Source of the DNA: Micavibrio sp.
GTDB taxonomy: Bacteria > Pseudomonadota > Alphaproteobacteria > Micavibrionales > Micavibrionaceae
Direction: 5' to 3'
DNA: 22,061 nt
Assembly (NCBI GenBank): GCA_027066695.1
Contig: JAMONE010000249.1
Coordinates: forward strand, 1-22,061
This document shows, in pieces, positions 7,747-17,583 of the stretch. Under the pieces are notes generated by a model, which saw only the letters and a list, made by a program, of their open reading frames with translations, was not told the DNA's origin and did no database searches. The stretch's first letter is position 1, and the number at the start of each line of letters is the position of its first letter. A program made the position numbers and the translations under genes.

Positions 7747-8285
7747 AGACAAGAGTTATTTCTTTTGTTTGGGGGCTCTCGGAAGCCACATTTTTCTTTT
7801 TTGTGCCTGATATTTGGTTGACGCGAATAGCAATCACTGACTTTAAAGAAGCCGTGGTAAATGCATTTATTGCTCTGCTTGGTGCGTTGATAGGCGGTGC
7901 TTTGCTTTATGTTTTAGGCAATATGCTCTTTGAGAGCGTTAAACAATTTTTGGATTATATTCCAGCCATATCAAAAAGCATGGTTAATAAAGTTGGTGTT
8001 CAAATGCAAGAAACTAGCCCTGTTAAAGCAATCATTCAAGCTGGCTTTACGGGGTTGCCATTCAAAATATACGCAGTATGGTCAGGCCATTTAGCTATCT
8101 CCTTACCTGTTTTTCTTTTGGTAAGTGCGGTTGCTCGTATTGGACGATTCCTGTCTCTTATTTTCGTGGTCTATGGAATGAAGAGTGCACTAAGGTCGCG
8201 TATGAGTGCGAAGAACCTACTTTGGCTTCATGTTATTTTTTGGGTGCTGTTTTATTGCTATTACTTCTACAAGGTGCAATTTTAA
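7737..8285 (+). CDS. DedA/VTT-like integral membrane protein
   Basis: A 182-aa hydrophobic protein with four to five predicted membrane segments (~5–25, ~40–62, ~112–132, ~136–150, ~161–178). The block around residues 102–138 has a Gly-x4-Pro-x-Lys (G103, P108, K110), then Gly117, then a membrane helix ending in Arg134 and Arg137. This resembles the DedA/VTT (SNARE-associated, YqaA-type) fold, whose members include lipid-carrier flippases and scramblases. The first third is less conserved than I would expect. The gene overlaps the acyltransferase by 10 bases, with GGAG at 7725–7728 as ribosome-binding site, so it is translationally coupled to the lipid operon. A role in moving the operon's lipid product across the membrane is inference. 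Confidence 0.65.
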   Translation: MALKTRVISFVWGLSEATFFFFVPDIWLTRIAITDFKEAVVNAFIALLGALIGGALLYVLGNMLFESVKQFLDYIPAISKSMVNKVGVQMQETSPVKAIIQAGFTGLPFKIYAVWSGHLAISLPVFLLVSAVARIGRFLSLIFVVYGMKSALRSRMSAKNLLWLHVIFWVLFYCYYFYKVQF

Positions 8286-8312
8286 TGTTTAAAATAATAA
8301 TAAGGGGTAGTC

Positions 8313-8515
8313 TCAACTACCAAGTGCAACACCATCTGATTAAGTTATGTTTTCCAACATATCATAATAGACCTCTTTTGGAGTAGCAAAATCAAAAATT
8401 TTTTTAATCTAGTGTTAATTCACTCAGCAATTTCATTGATCTCATCTTGAGAAACCCTTGATAAATCAGTATCTTTTGGCAAATATTCTCGTATTACTCT
8501 TTCATTATGCTCGTT
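8313..8515 (-). pseudogene. IS30-family transposase, C-terminal remnant
   Basis: On the minus strand the translation begins NEHNERVIREYLPKDTDLS, continues RVSQDEINEIAE, and reaches a stop. After a frameshift it resumes as FDFATPKEVYYDMLENIT, a second stop, then SDGVALGS and a final stop. This matches the C-terminal block of IS30 transposases (NENTNRLIREYFPKGTDLS, a second block with IA and RPRK, and TP-EV). Only about the last 66 codons remain, with at least two stops and one frameshift, so it is dead. The hairpin GGTAGT-CTCA-ACTACC at 8306–8321 at its end could be part of the old IS terminus. Its upstream end lies within the last codons of rsmA. Confidence 0.75.
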
Positions 8516-9375
8516 TCAAAACTGGCTATATTCAAATAATCTTGAACGCTTAAGTTTTCTGCGCGGAGTGTTGGCTTTATTCCTAAAGCCTTTATTGCGG
8601 GCATGTAAGTTTTCAAGCTTTGGCGTATCATTTTGCGGCGTTGGTTAAATGCGGCGGCGGTGACGCGCTCTATATCGGCGAAGTCTGGCATTTCCTCATC
8701 TAATATTTTTGGCGTGAAATGCACAACTGCGGACATGACTTTTGGTGGCGGAGTAAAGGCAGAAGGCGGCAAATCATAGATTTTAACTACCTGACACAGC
8801 CACTGTGTAATAATTGCCAAACGCCCGTAAGCTTTCGTGTTTGGAGCGGCTGTAATCCTGTCTGCTACTTCCTTTTGGAACATTAGCGTCATTGATTTAT
8901 ATGATTGATTATCGTTTCTTATTTGCTTTAACCAACTAATTAGTAACGGCGTTGCAATGTTATATGGCAGATTGGCTACAATAACGCGCGGAGCGTCCGC
9001 AAGCTCGGTTAAATCAGTTTTCAGTGCATCTTGCTGTAATATGGTTAAATCACCTTGCGATGCATCACATAAGCTTTGTAATGCCAAAACTGCGCGTTTA
9101 TCAAACTCTATTGCATAAAGATTTACTGCTGAAGTTTTAAGTATGGAGCGTGTTAAGCCACCCGGGCCTGGGCCGATTTCAAATGCGTTGACATCGCGCC
9201 AATCATCGCCATCGCGCATAACTGCTTCACGTACAATTTTGTCGGTAATATTCATATCAAGCAGAAAATTCTGCCCCAATGATTTCTTAGCGTTAAGGTC
9301 ATGATTCGAAATAATATCACGTAGCGGCGCTAAACTATCTATCGCGGCTTTACGCTCGTTCATATGCTCATTCAT
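8494..9375 (-). CDS. rsmA: 16S rRNA (adenine(1518)-N6/adenine(1519)-N6)-dimethyltransferase
   Basis: RsmA (KsgA) dimethylates two adjacent adenines in helix 45 of 16S rRNA late in small-subunit assembly, using S-adenosylmethionine. Key motifs are SLGQNFLLD (32–40), the AdoMet loop EIGPGPGGLT (66–75), the acidic residue in AIEFD (88–92), and the catalytic NLPYN (135–139). The C-terminal domain has FTPPPKVMSAVV and FNQRRKMIRQSL. The 293-aa length is about 20 longer than E. coli, mostly at the N-terminus. The ATG overlaps the surA stop (ATGA), so it is translationally coupled. The last residues (TSIMKE and the stop) are read from DNA that matches the adjacent IS30 remnant, so the natural terminus may have been replaced. 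Confidence 0.96.
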   Translation of the reverse strand: MNEHMNERKAAIDSLAPLRDIISNHDLNAKKSLGQNFLLDMNITDKIVREAVMRDGDDWRDVNAFEIGPGPGGLTRSILKTSAVNLYAIEFDKRAVLALQSLCDASQGDLTILQQDALKTDLTELADAPRVIVANLPYNIATPLLISWLKQIRNDNQSYKSMTLMFQKEVADRITAAPNTKAYGRLAIITQWLCQVVKIYDLPPSAFTPPPKVMSAVVHFTPKILDEEMPDFADIERVTAAAFNQRRKMIRQSLKTYMPAIKALGIKPTLRAENLSVQDYLNIASFETSIMKE

Positions 9376-10322
9376 ATACGAACATCAATAAAAGAGGTTG
9401 CCTTTAAATCCATAAGATAACGGTTTTGTAGTTTTTCAAGCCGCTCTGCGCCGATATTATAATAAATTTGATCACGTGAAGGCATGGTATCCTCACTAAG
9501 AATTCGCGTGTCTCTTAGGAATAAAATATGATAGCCAATCAAAGTTTTTATAGGCTTTGACACTTGATTTTTCTTTATTGATTTAAGACCTTTTAATATC
9601 TCTTTTGAGATTTGCACTTCGTGAAGCCACCCTTTATCGCCGCCATTTATTGATCCTGCCGATTTAGAAAATTGCTGCGCGAGTTTAAAGAAGCTGGCCT
9701 TGCCACTTTTGACCTCTCTTACAAGACGATTGGCAAGTTGCCTAACTTGCTTTTCTTGTTTAGCATCATTAACAGGTAGAAATATCTCTGCGGCTAAATA
9801 TTCTTTAGTGCCAAGTTTGGCCATTGTACGATCATATACATCATTAACATCGCGCTCTGATATAATGATTTTTGGGCGAAGGCGTTTTTGCACAACTTTA
9901 GACCAAGCAATTTGTGCTTCTATTTGTGCGTACATAGTTGTGATATCTATGCCGCTTTTTTGTAACTCTGCCTTAAATTTATCGGCAGTCATGCTGTTTT
10001 GAGCTGCAATTTTTGCAAAGCCTGATGTGATTTCTGCCTGTGTTACTTCTCGATTTAGATTGCGCGCTTCTTGAAGCATAATTTTTTCATTAATAAGTGC
10101 GCCAATAACTTGTGGCTGAATTTTTGCGCGAATATCACTGTTATTTGGTAATCCTGAAGAGATCATGATTAGGCGCATTCTTTTGTTAAAGTCACGCGCC
10201 GAAATTGCATCGTCATTAACTACTGCTATAATTTCCTGAACAGTGGCTATAGCTGGCTTGGTAAAATTCCCCATACATAAAAGCAAGGCAAATAATGTAA
10301 ATGCACGAATATATAAATTCAT
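9372..10322 (-). CDS. surA: SurA-like periplasmic chaperone / parvulin-type peptidyl-prolyl isomerase
   Basis: SurA escorts outer-membrane proteins through the periplasm. The 316-aa product has a signal peptide of about 26 residues (hydrophobic FTLFALLLCM, probable cleavage after AIA). A SurA N-terminal chaperone domain starts at EIIAVVNDDAISARDF (~30–165), and one parvulin domain spans ~172–272 with GSINGGDKGWLHE and IGYHILFLRD. E. coli SurA has two parvulin domains and 428 aa; the single-domain form is common in alphaproteobacteria. A clear ribosome-binding site (AAGGA, complement of 10330–10334) supports this start. It lies 26 bases after the NDUFA9-like gene and overlaps rsmA by 4 bases. 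The frequently intervening pdxA is absent. Confidence 0.9.
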   Translation of the reverse strand: MNLYIRAFTLFALLLCMGNFTKPAIATVQEIIAVVNDDAISARDFNKRMRLIMISSGLPNNSDIRAKIQPQVIGALINEKIMLQEARNLNREVTQAEITSGFAKIAAQNSMTADKFKAELQKSGIDITTMYAQIEAQIAWSKVVQKRLRPKIIISERDVNDVYDRTMAKLGTKEYLAAEIFLPVNDAKQEKQVRQLANRLVREVKSGKASFFKLAQQFSKSAGSINGGDKGWLHEVQISKEILKGLKSIKKNQVSKPIKTLIGYHILFLRDTRILSEDTMPSRDQIYYNIGAERLEKLQNRYLMDLKATSFIDVRI

Positions 10323-10348
10323 TTTTTATTCCTTAAAATAGATTACCG

Positions 10349-11296
10349 TTACGCTAAATGCCCACCGGATTTATAATGCTTTAGATATTTTGGTAAAATC
10401 AAATCTAATGATTTCGGCTTAATGCCGTATAATTGTATGTCAAGCGCACCATCACTAACAATATTATCACTCTTTAAACTCTCAACCTGATCGCGCGTTA
10501 AAGGAGGTTTTGGTAAAAAGCTCAAAAAGCACGCCTCTATTTTAGCAACCCAATAAGGTATATTAACTAACTTGCGTTTGCGGCCTGTATATTTAAACAG
10601 CTTTTCATATATTTCTTTGAATGTAACTATTTCAGGGCCGCCAAGTTGATATATTTTCCCCAGATATTTATCATCATTGGATGTTAAGGCTTTTAATGTA
10701 ACCTCGCTAACATCACCAACATAAATTGGTTGGAACTTAGTGTTTCCTCCACCGATAAGCGGTAAAAACGGGGTGAAACGTGCCATTTCTGCGAACATAT
10801 TAAAGAATTTATCATCCTCACCAAATATAACGCTAGGGCGAAGAATAGTCGCATTAGGGTAGTTTGTTAGAATTGCGCTCTCACCTTCTAGTTTTGTTTT
10901 GGCATATTTTGACGTTGATTTATCGCAGCCAAGCGCGGAAATATGAACAAAGCGTTGTACCGCCTCATCAGAGCAAGCTTTTGCAATCATTGCGGGGATA
11001 TCAATATGGGCGCGAGCAAATTTAGAGTGTTTTCTTTTTTCGAATAAAATACCGATACAATTCACAACAAAATCAGAGCCTTTAACAGCGTTGCGTACGC
11101 TGCATGGATCAGAGTAATTACATTGCACAGGAACAATTTGCCCGATTTCGCCGCAGGGCTTCAAAAAATATGCACTTTCAGGAATGCGTGTTGCAACTTT
11201 TACGGTAATGCCACGATTGGCAAGCTCTTTAACAATTTGCTTACCTAAAAAGCCAGTGCCGCCAAAAATAGTTGCAATTTTTTCTCTATTCACCAT
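10349..11296 (-). CDS. NDUFA9-like NAD(P)-binding protein (atypical short-chain dehydrogenase)
   Basis: The 315-aa protein has an N-terminal Rossmann fold with the nucleotide-binding motif IFGGTGFLG (10–18), an extended-SDR core with VHISALG (117–123) and the YxxxK pair Tyr131/Lys135, then LRPSVIFGEDDKF (152–164) and IYVGDV. This pattern fits the complex I NDUFA9/39-kDa subfamily found in alphaproteobacteria and mitochondria. Members bind NADPH tightly and support complex I assembly or stability, with no proven catalytic turnover. Near the C-terminus, PLTRDQVESLKSDNIVSDGA is also typical of that group. It is the first gene of the surA–rsmA operon and is divergent from the DUF1223 gene. Its ribosome-binding site is weak. 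No other complex I gene is in the window. Confidence 0.85.
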   Translation of the reverse strand: MVNREKIATIFGGTGFLGKQIVKELANRGITVKVATRIPESAYFLKPCGEIGQIVPVQCNYSDPCSVRNAVKGSDFVVNCIGILFEKRKHSKFARAHIDIPAMIAKACSDEAVQRFVHISALGCDKSTSKYAKTKLEGESAILTNYPNATILRPSVIFGEDDKFFNMFAEMARFTPFLPLIGGGNTKFQPIYVGDVSEVTLKALTSNDDKYLGKIYQLGGPEIVTFKEIYEKLFKYTGRKRKLVNIPYWVAKIEACFLSFLPKPPLTRDQVESLKSDNIVSDGALDIQLYGIKPKSLDLILPKYLKHYKSGGHLA

Positions 11297-11382
11297 AAAA
11301 TTTATCCGTATATTTATTTAGCTTATTGGTTATATTAAATATATAATTACAATACAGATATTTAATAAAGGATCAAACATCT

Positions 11383-12045
11383 ATGATAAGAAATATTTTT
11401 GTTATTGCTCTTATATTGATTGCTTCTGCATCATCTGCAAAAAGCCAGCCACTGATTGTGGTTGAGCTTTTTACATCCAGCGTATGTCCTGCTTGCCCGC
11501 CAGCTGATCGCAAATTATTAGAGCTATCGCAAAAAGAGAATATCATAACCCTTGGTTGCCATGTATCATATATGAACAGCCCGCCTGCATTTGATAAATT
11601 ATCACAGGAATTTTGTGATATTCGCCAGCATGGTTATGTTGGATTAACCGAAGAAAAACGCATTTATACGCCGCAAATGATTGTTAATGGCAAGCATTTG
11701 TTTATAGGTTCAAATGATGCAAAATTAGAGTCTGCATTAAAAAGTGCCGAAAATGAATCGGTTCAATTGATTCAAATGGAAGTCAAAAATGATGGCGTAA
11801 TATATTTTTCCCTGCCTAGCACCGAATACGGATCGTATCGTTTATGGGCGTTTGGTTATAAAAACCAAGGAGAAACAAGCGTTTATGCAAGGCCAGCTAT
11901 AAGCTATAATAATTTAGGTGCATGGCAAGGTTTTGCAACTACCCAGAGCTTCCAAAAACCAGATGTACCTATTGACGGCATAATAATAATAGCGCAAGAA
12001 AATGGATATGAGGGGATCATTGCGGCGGGGGAGTTGAAATTCTAG
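11383..12045 (+). CDS. DUF1223 family secreted thioredoxin-like protein
   Basis: A 220-aa protein with a signal peptide of about 20 residues (hydrophobic IFVIALILIASASS). The mature part begins with LIVVELFTSSVCPACPPAD, where Cys35 and Cys38 form a CxxC motif at the end of a first beta-strand, as in thioredoxin-like folds. The stretch RIYTPQMIVNG (~93–103) is characteristic of DUF1223 proteins, which are abundant in alphaproteobacteria and whose biochemical role is not established. A periplasmic redox role is plausible from the CxxC motif but is an inference. AAAGGA (11367–11372) is the ribosome-binding site. It is divergent from the NDUFA9-like gene with only 86 bases between the two starts, so promoters probably overlap there. 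Confidence 0.85.
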   Translation: MIRNIFVIALILIASASSAKSQPLIVVELFTSSVCPACPPADRKLLELSQKENIITLGCHVSYMNSPPAFDKLSQEFCDIRQHGYVGLTEEKRIYTPQMIVNGKHLFIGSNDAKLESALKSAENESVQLIQMEVKNDGVIYFSLPSTEYGSYRLWAFGYKNQGETSVYARPAISYNNLGAWQGFATTQSFQKPDVPIDGIIIIAQENGYEGIIAAGELKF

Positions 12046-12270
12046 GCATTTTATTTTTCAATAAAGTTGATGTAGTGAATAAGGGGGGTACATAACACAA
12101 CAATAAAATCTAAAGCGTTACTATAGCTAAGCCATAAACTCGTTTCGCAATTAGGATAAACAAAAGTTTTCCTGCGCAGCTTTTAATGTGTCTGATTTAT
12201 TATCGAACCTACACGACTCACGTATTTTTAGGGCTGGTTTTTAACGTATCTTTTTGCCGATCATTTTCGT

Positions 12271-12609
12271 ATGCCAAAGCGCGAGATTCGCCTCACTGAA
12301 GAAGAAAACGATCTGCTCTATCTCATGATGGATTGGACTGAGCGTCCGATTTGATGGTTTTAGGCAATTTAGGCTACCGTTGGAACGGGTTTTGAAATCC
12401 CGATAAAGAAACCCAAAAAGAAAGAGTTATCGAAAGAAAATAAGCGTTATAATCGTTGGCATTCTGGGCTTCACATTGGCGTAGAATACGCGATCGGCCA
12501 CATGAAAAAATTCAAGCTTTTTGCCGATATTCACCGTAATAACGGCCTGCAAAACATGATTGTGAAGAATGTTGGAGCTTTGGCAAATATCAATTTAAAA
12601 ACAGTCTAA
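12271..12609 (+). pseudogene. Decayed IS5-type (DDE_Tnp_4-like) transposase
   Basis: From an ATG at 12271, 27 codons (MPKREIRLTEEENDLLY onward) read to a TGA. A neighbouring frame then gives LMVLGNLGYRWNG, and the original frame resumes with FEIPIKKPKKKELSKENKRY, then HSGLHIGVEYAIGHMKKFKL and RNNGLQN, ending at TAA 12607–12609. The last blocks match the C-terminus of IS5-group transposases (the VEHAIG-x-LK-x-F motif followed by RN). Most of the central DDE region has been deleted and two frame changes remain, so it is inactive. No clear terminal inverted repeats were found. Confidence 0.75.
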
Positions 12610-12699
12610 AAAATTAATAGTAAAAATAAATGCAGCCGTTTAATTAGCTGTTATTGTGAATCGTGTCTATGTAATATTGTTTATTTATTTTTATGCTTT

Positions 12700-12736
12700 C
12701 TGGATTCCAGCGCAGACTCCCTACTGTCCAGTAGGG
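12700..12736. repeat. Short palindromic sequence between the IS remnant and the 5S duplicate
   Basis: CTGGATTCCAG (12700–12710) is a near-perfect palindrome. It is followed by CCCTACTG (12719–12726) and CAGTAGGG (12729–12736), a perfect 8-bp stem with a 2-nt loop. It could be an extragenic palindromic repeat remnant or a terminator for the minus-strand gene upstream. No T-run of note is seen on the minus strand. Confidence 0.4.
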
Positions 12737-12970
12737 ATTTAAATTATACGTCGAAAAATAGGTTAAAGTCCCCTTCGGGATAACTTTGGCTCTTGTCCCC
12801 GAAGGGGGAAGACCTTACGGCCAAGCTTTATTAAAATAAGAATGAGCTTAAAAGATTCGGCAACGAACTACTCTCCCACGCCTTAAGGGCGCACTTACCA
12901 TCGTCGCAAAGAGGTTTCACGGCTCTGTTTGGGATGGAATCAGGCTTGTCTCGCTGTAATCGCTCAAACT
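12736..12970. repeat. Direct repeat copy 1: rRNA-operon tail plus 5S pseudogene
   Basis: This segment matches 13612–13841 in the same orientation: GATTTAA, TACGTCGAAAAATAGG, AAGTCCCCTTCGGGATAA and the 5S itself. Copy 1 carries an extra ~18 bases (12793–12810, a second CCCCGAAGGGG unit) and is more diverged in the 5S part. The pair flanks the orphan gene at 12971–13516. Confidence 0.8.
12854..12962 (-). pseudogene. Degenerate duplicate of 5S rRNA
   Basis: The stretch aligns with the real 5S gene at 13715–13832. It keeps the 3' half almost intact (GATTCGGCAACGAACTACTC on the plus strand) but has several substitutions, small indels and no matching 5' acceptor-strand sequence (CCGAATC is lost). 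It cannot form the terminal helix, so it is very probably non-functional. The similarity continues past its 3' end through the operon tail to about 12736. Confidence 0.8.
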
Positions 12971-13516
12971 TTATGTATGTGGCTCTGGTTTTTCGTCCGC
13001 AAGATCACTTACAATAATAGGGACATGACCTGCTTCGGATAGATCTTTATTTAACGCAGCTATACACTGTGCTTTATATCCCTTAATAGAACAGTTAACT
13101 TTAGGATGACCTTGCAGCTCTTTCTCTAGTATCTTTAGCGCAATGCACCCAGCTTCAGACAATTCAATGCTTGAAACATTACCTTCTACATCAAAAAACA
13201 CGCCTGTTTGCACATGATCTCCTGCCACATGCTCAGTAAAATTATAATGAACACCATTTACACCGTGAATCGTTCCATCATCAATAGCCGCCTGAGGTAT
13301 TGCTCTGAATGCTTCTTCCCAAAACCCATAACCTGCAACTGTAGAAGAAGCCCTAAAACCACGCTCTTTATCAACATTAGTTGTACCCTCTGATAACTTA
13401 ATCAAACGCGAGTAAAGGTTAATCCTCTCCTTTTCTTCGGACGGCAAAGCCTCTAAAGCTCTGTTAAAACTGACATTATTGATATGTTCTGATGCTGCAA
13501 ATTCATTAAAGTTCAT
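12971..13516 (-). CDS. Hypothetical protein between 5S rRNA and a 5S pseudogene
   Basis: A 181-aa, mostly hydrophilic protein I do not recognise. It has no signal peptide or membrane segment. A charged helical N-terminal part (~20–55, with ALEALPSEEKERINLYSRL) precedes a likely beta-rich middle (VAGYGFWEEAFRAIP, then HVQTGVFFDVEGNVSSIEL) and a final helical stretch with three Cys (C124, C142, C151). AAAGGA followed by ATG after 6 bases is a good ribosome-binding site, so translation is credible. The coding frame is long and free of stops. It is co-directional with the rRNA operon but lies beyond its terminator hairpin. Flanking direct repeats suggest it arrived with or was trapped by a duplication of the operon end. 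Its own promoter was not identified. Confidence 0.7.
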   Translation of the reverse strand: MNFNEFAASEHINNVSFNRALEALPSEEKERINLYSRLIKLSEGTTNVDKERGFRASSTVAGYGFWEEAFRAIPQAAIDDGTIHGVNGVHYNFTEHVAGDHVQTGVFFDVEGNVSSIELSEAGCIALKILEKELQGHPKVNCSIKGYKAQCIAALNKDLSEAGHVPIIVSDLADEKPEPHT

Positions 13517-13594
13517 AACGTGTCCTTTTGCATAAAAAATTAACAGTATATTAAAAAGGAAAATTACGCAAGGTAATTATGACACATAAAAGAA

Positions 13595-13609
13595 CCGCCA
13601 AAAAGGCGG
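13595..13609 (-). terminator. rRNA operon terminator
   Basis: On the minus strand CCGCC-TTTTT-GGCGG forms a 5-bp GC stem followed by TTCTTTT. It lies ~105 bases downstream of 5S and upstream of the orphan gene, so it should end the rRNA transcript. Two further hairpin-like units in the tail (GACC-GTAA-GGTC near 13672–13683 and CCC-GAA-GGG near 13648–13656) may assist. Confidence 0.65.
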
Positions 13610-13611
13610 GT

Positions 13612-13841
13612 GATTTAAGTATAATACGTCGAAAAATAGGTTAAAGTCCCCTTCGGGATAATTTTGGCTAAGACCTTACGGTCAAGCCTCATTAAAATAA
13701 GAATGAGCTTAAAAGATTCGGCAACGAACTACTCTCCCACGCCTTAAGACGCAGTACCATCGTCGCAAAGAGGTTTCACGGTTGAGTTCGGGATGGGATC
13801 AGGTGTTTCACTCTCGCTATAATCACCGAATCATTTAAACT
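13612..13841. repeat. Direct repeat copy 2: rRNA-operon tail plus functional 5S
   Basis: This is the intact partner of the repeat at 12736–12970, containing the functional 5S gene and its tail. The two copies are ~640 bases apart and in the same orientation. Confidence 0.8.
13715..13832 (-). rRNA. rrf: 5S ribosomal RNA
   Basis: On the minus strand the sequence starts GATTCGGTGATTATAGCG and contains the conserved CCTGATCCCATCCCGAACTC and GATGGTACTGCGTCTTAAGG, ending in GTTGCCGAATC. Both ends pair (GATTCGG with CCGAATC) to form the terminal helix. The length is about 118 nt. It is the last gene of the rRNA operon, ~135 bases after 23S. Confidence 0.95.
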
Positions 13842-13969
13842 CATTCTCTTCCAAAAAAATTGCAGGTATTCTTAATATATAGCAAAAATCTAATCAATTA
13901 ATAAACAGCTAACTTATCGCTGCGCGTTATGTTTAGTAATATCCGAAGATAAAACCAAACGACATGATT

Positions 13970-16718
<2,749 letters not shown>

Positions 16719-16762
16719 AAATCACGCGCAGGGATAAATCCACTGCGTTTTTAATTCAAAAA

Positions 16763-16840
16763 CGCGAAATTTTTCGCGAGCAACAGTCGTTGCTTTGGAG
16801 TAAACCAAAACCGCGACTGCGGTTCGTGGCAAATGCCACG
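16763..16840 (-). repeat. Spacer hairpin module B+A, copy before 23S
   Basis: Plus-strand coordinates. Hairpin A1 is CGCGAAA-TT-TTTCGCG (16763–16778). Hairpin A2 is AGCAAC-AGTC-GTTGCT (16779–16794). Hairpin B1 is AACCGC-GACT-GCGGTT (16809–16824). Hairpin B2 is CGTGGCA-AA-TGCCACG (16825–16840). All stems are perfect. In the transcript the order is B2, B1, A2, A1, ending ~45 bases before 23S. Confidence 0.8.
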
Positions 16841-16871
16841 CTTTTAAAACTAAAGTCGTTCATTAATAATT

Positions 16872-16896
16872 GTTGTAAGTTCTTGAGGCTTACAAC
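16872..16896 (-). other. Spacer stem-loop
   Basis: GTTGTAAG (16872–16879) pairs with CTTACAAC (16889–16896). A second one, ACTGACAA (17075–17082) with TTGTCAGT (17087–17094), lies further upstream in the transcript. Both are in the tRNA-Ala–23S spacer, which otherwise (16719–17231) contains only the hairpin module and a boxA-like repeat. Confidence 0.45.
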
Positions 16897-17131
16897 GTTC
16901 TCAGATTTTGTTAGACATTAAGTCATGTTTGATAAATCAAACATGATAATTTATTTAGTCAATTTATATATACAATAATGCCTAAGCACTACTCCATATA
17001 AAAAACTAACTAAACCTACAAATATAATAATTTATTTTTGGAGATTTCATAATTTGCTAATAGTTATTCAACGCACTGACAATAAATTGTCAGTATTTTG
17101 CTATTAACACCTTATGATGTCATTTCTTTAA

Positions 17132-17154
17132 CCTATTTACGATGTATAAGAACT
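17132..17154 (-). promoter_or_regulatory. boxA-like antitermination sequence before 23S
   Basis: The transcript reads AGTTCTTATACATCGTAAAT followed by AGG. It matches the leader copy at 19642–19664 in 21 of 23 positions. One copy ahead of 16S and one ahead of 23S is the arrangement of boxA (NusB/NusE) antitermination sites, and TTCTT-x-ACAT-x-GTGAAT resembles the alphaproteobacterial form as I remember it. Confidence 0.55.
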
Positions 17155-17231
17155 TCTGGAAAAAACCAGAAATAAACTGCTAAATAGCAACTTATTTCTA
17201 ACTTCTTGCGAAAGTAATTCGTTATGGATAC

Positions 17232-17307
17232 TGGTGGACCCTAGCGGGATCGAACCGCTGACCTCCTGAATGCAAATCAGGCGCTCTCCCAGCTGAGCTA
17301 AGGGCCC
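17232..17307 (-). tRNA. tRNA-Ala (anticodon UGC)
   Basis: The minus strand folds as acceptor GGGCCCT/AGGGTCC, D-arm TAGCTCAGCTGGGAGAGC, anticodon stem CCTGA/TCAGG around TTTGCAT (anticodon TGC), and T-arm AGCGG-TTCGATC-CCGCT. CCA is encoded (17232–17234). Length is 76 nt. This is the usual second tRNA of an alphaproteobacterial 16S–23S spacer. Confidence 0.96.
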
Positions 17308-17323
17308 TTTTTAAAATCAAGAG

Positions 17324-17355
17324 CGTGAAATTTTTCACGAGCCATAGTCACGGCT
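17324..17355 (-). repeat. Spacer hairpin module A, copy between the two tRNAs
   Basis: A1 is CGTGAAA-TT-TTTCACG (17324–17339), a compensatory C–G to T–A pair change relative to the CGCGAAA copies. A2 is AGCCAT-AGTC-ACGGCT (17340–17355), in which two pairs changed together and one A·C mismatch remains. The AGTC loop is unchanged. Confidence 0.75.
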
Positions 17356-17412
17356 TTACTACAAATCCAGCACCGAACTTTTGCACTACAACCACCTTCA
17401 ATACAGTGAAAA

Positions 17413-17489
17413 TGGTGGGCCCGGCGAGACTTGAACTTGCGACCTCACGCTTATCAAGCGTGCGCTCTAACCAACTGAGCTACGAGCCC
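17413..17489 (-). tRNA. tRNA-Ile (anticodon GAU)
   Basis: The minus strand folds as acceptor GGGCTCG/CGGGCCC, D-arm TAGCTCAGTTGGTTAGAGC, anticodon stem CACGC/GCGTG around TTGATAA (anticodon GAT), and T-arm GCAAG-TTCAAGT-CTCGC. CCA is encoded. Length is 77 nt. The T-stem has one A·C mismatch (positions 51/63), otherwise all stems pair. Confidence 0.95.
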
Positions 17490-17504
17490 TCTTAAAACTA
17501 AGAG

Positions 17505-17536
17505 CGCGAAATTTTTCGCGAGCAACAGTCGTTGCT
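17505..17536 (-). repeat. Spacer hairpin module A, copy before tRNA-Ile
   Basis: A1 CGCGAAA-TT-TTTCGCG (17505–17520) and A2 AGCAAC-AGTC-GTTGCT (17521–17536) are identical to the copy before 23S. The copy lies ~15 bases upstream of tRNA-Ile in the transcript. Confidence 0.8.
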
Positions 17537-17583
17537 TTAATAAATTAGATACATAAAATATATACGCATCCAATAACGTACGC

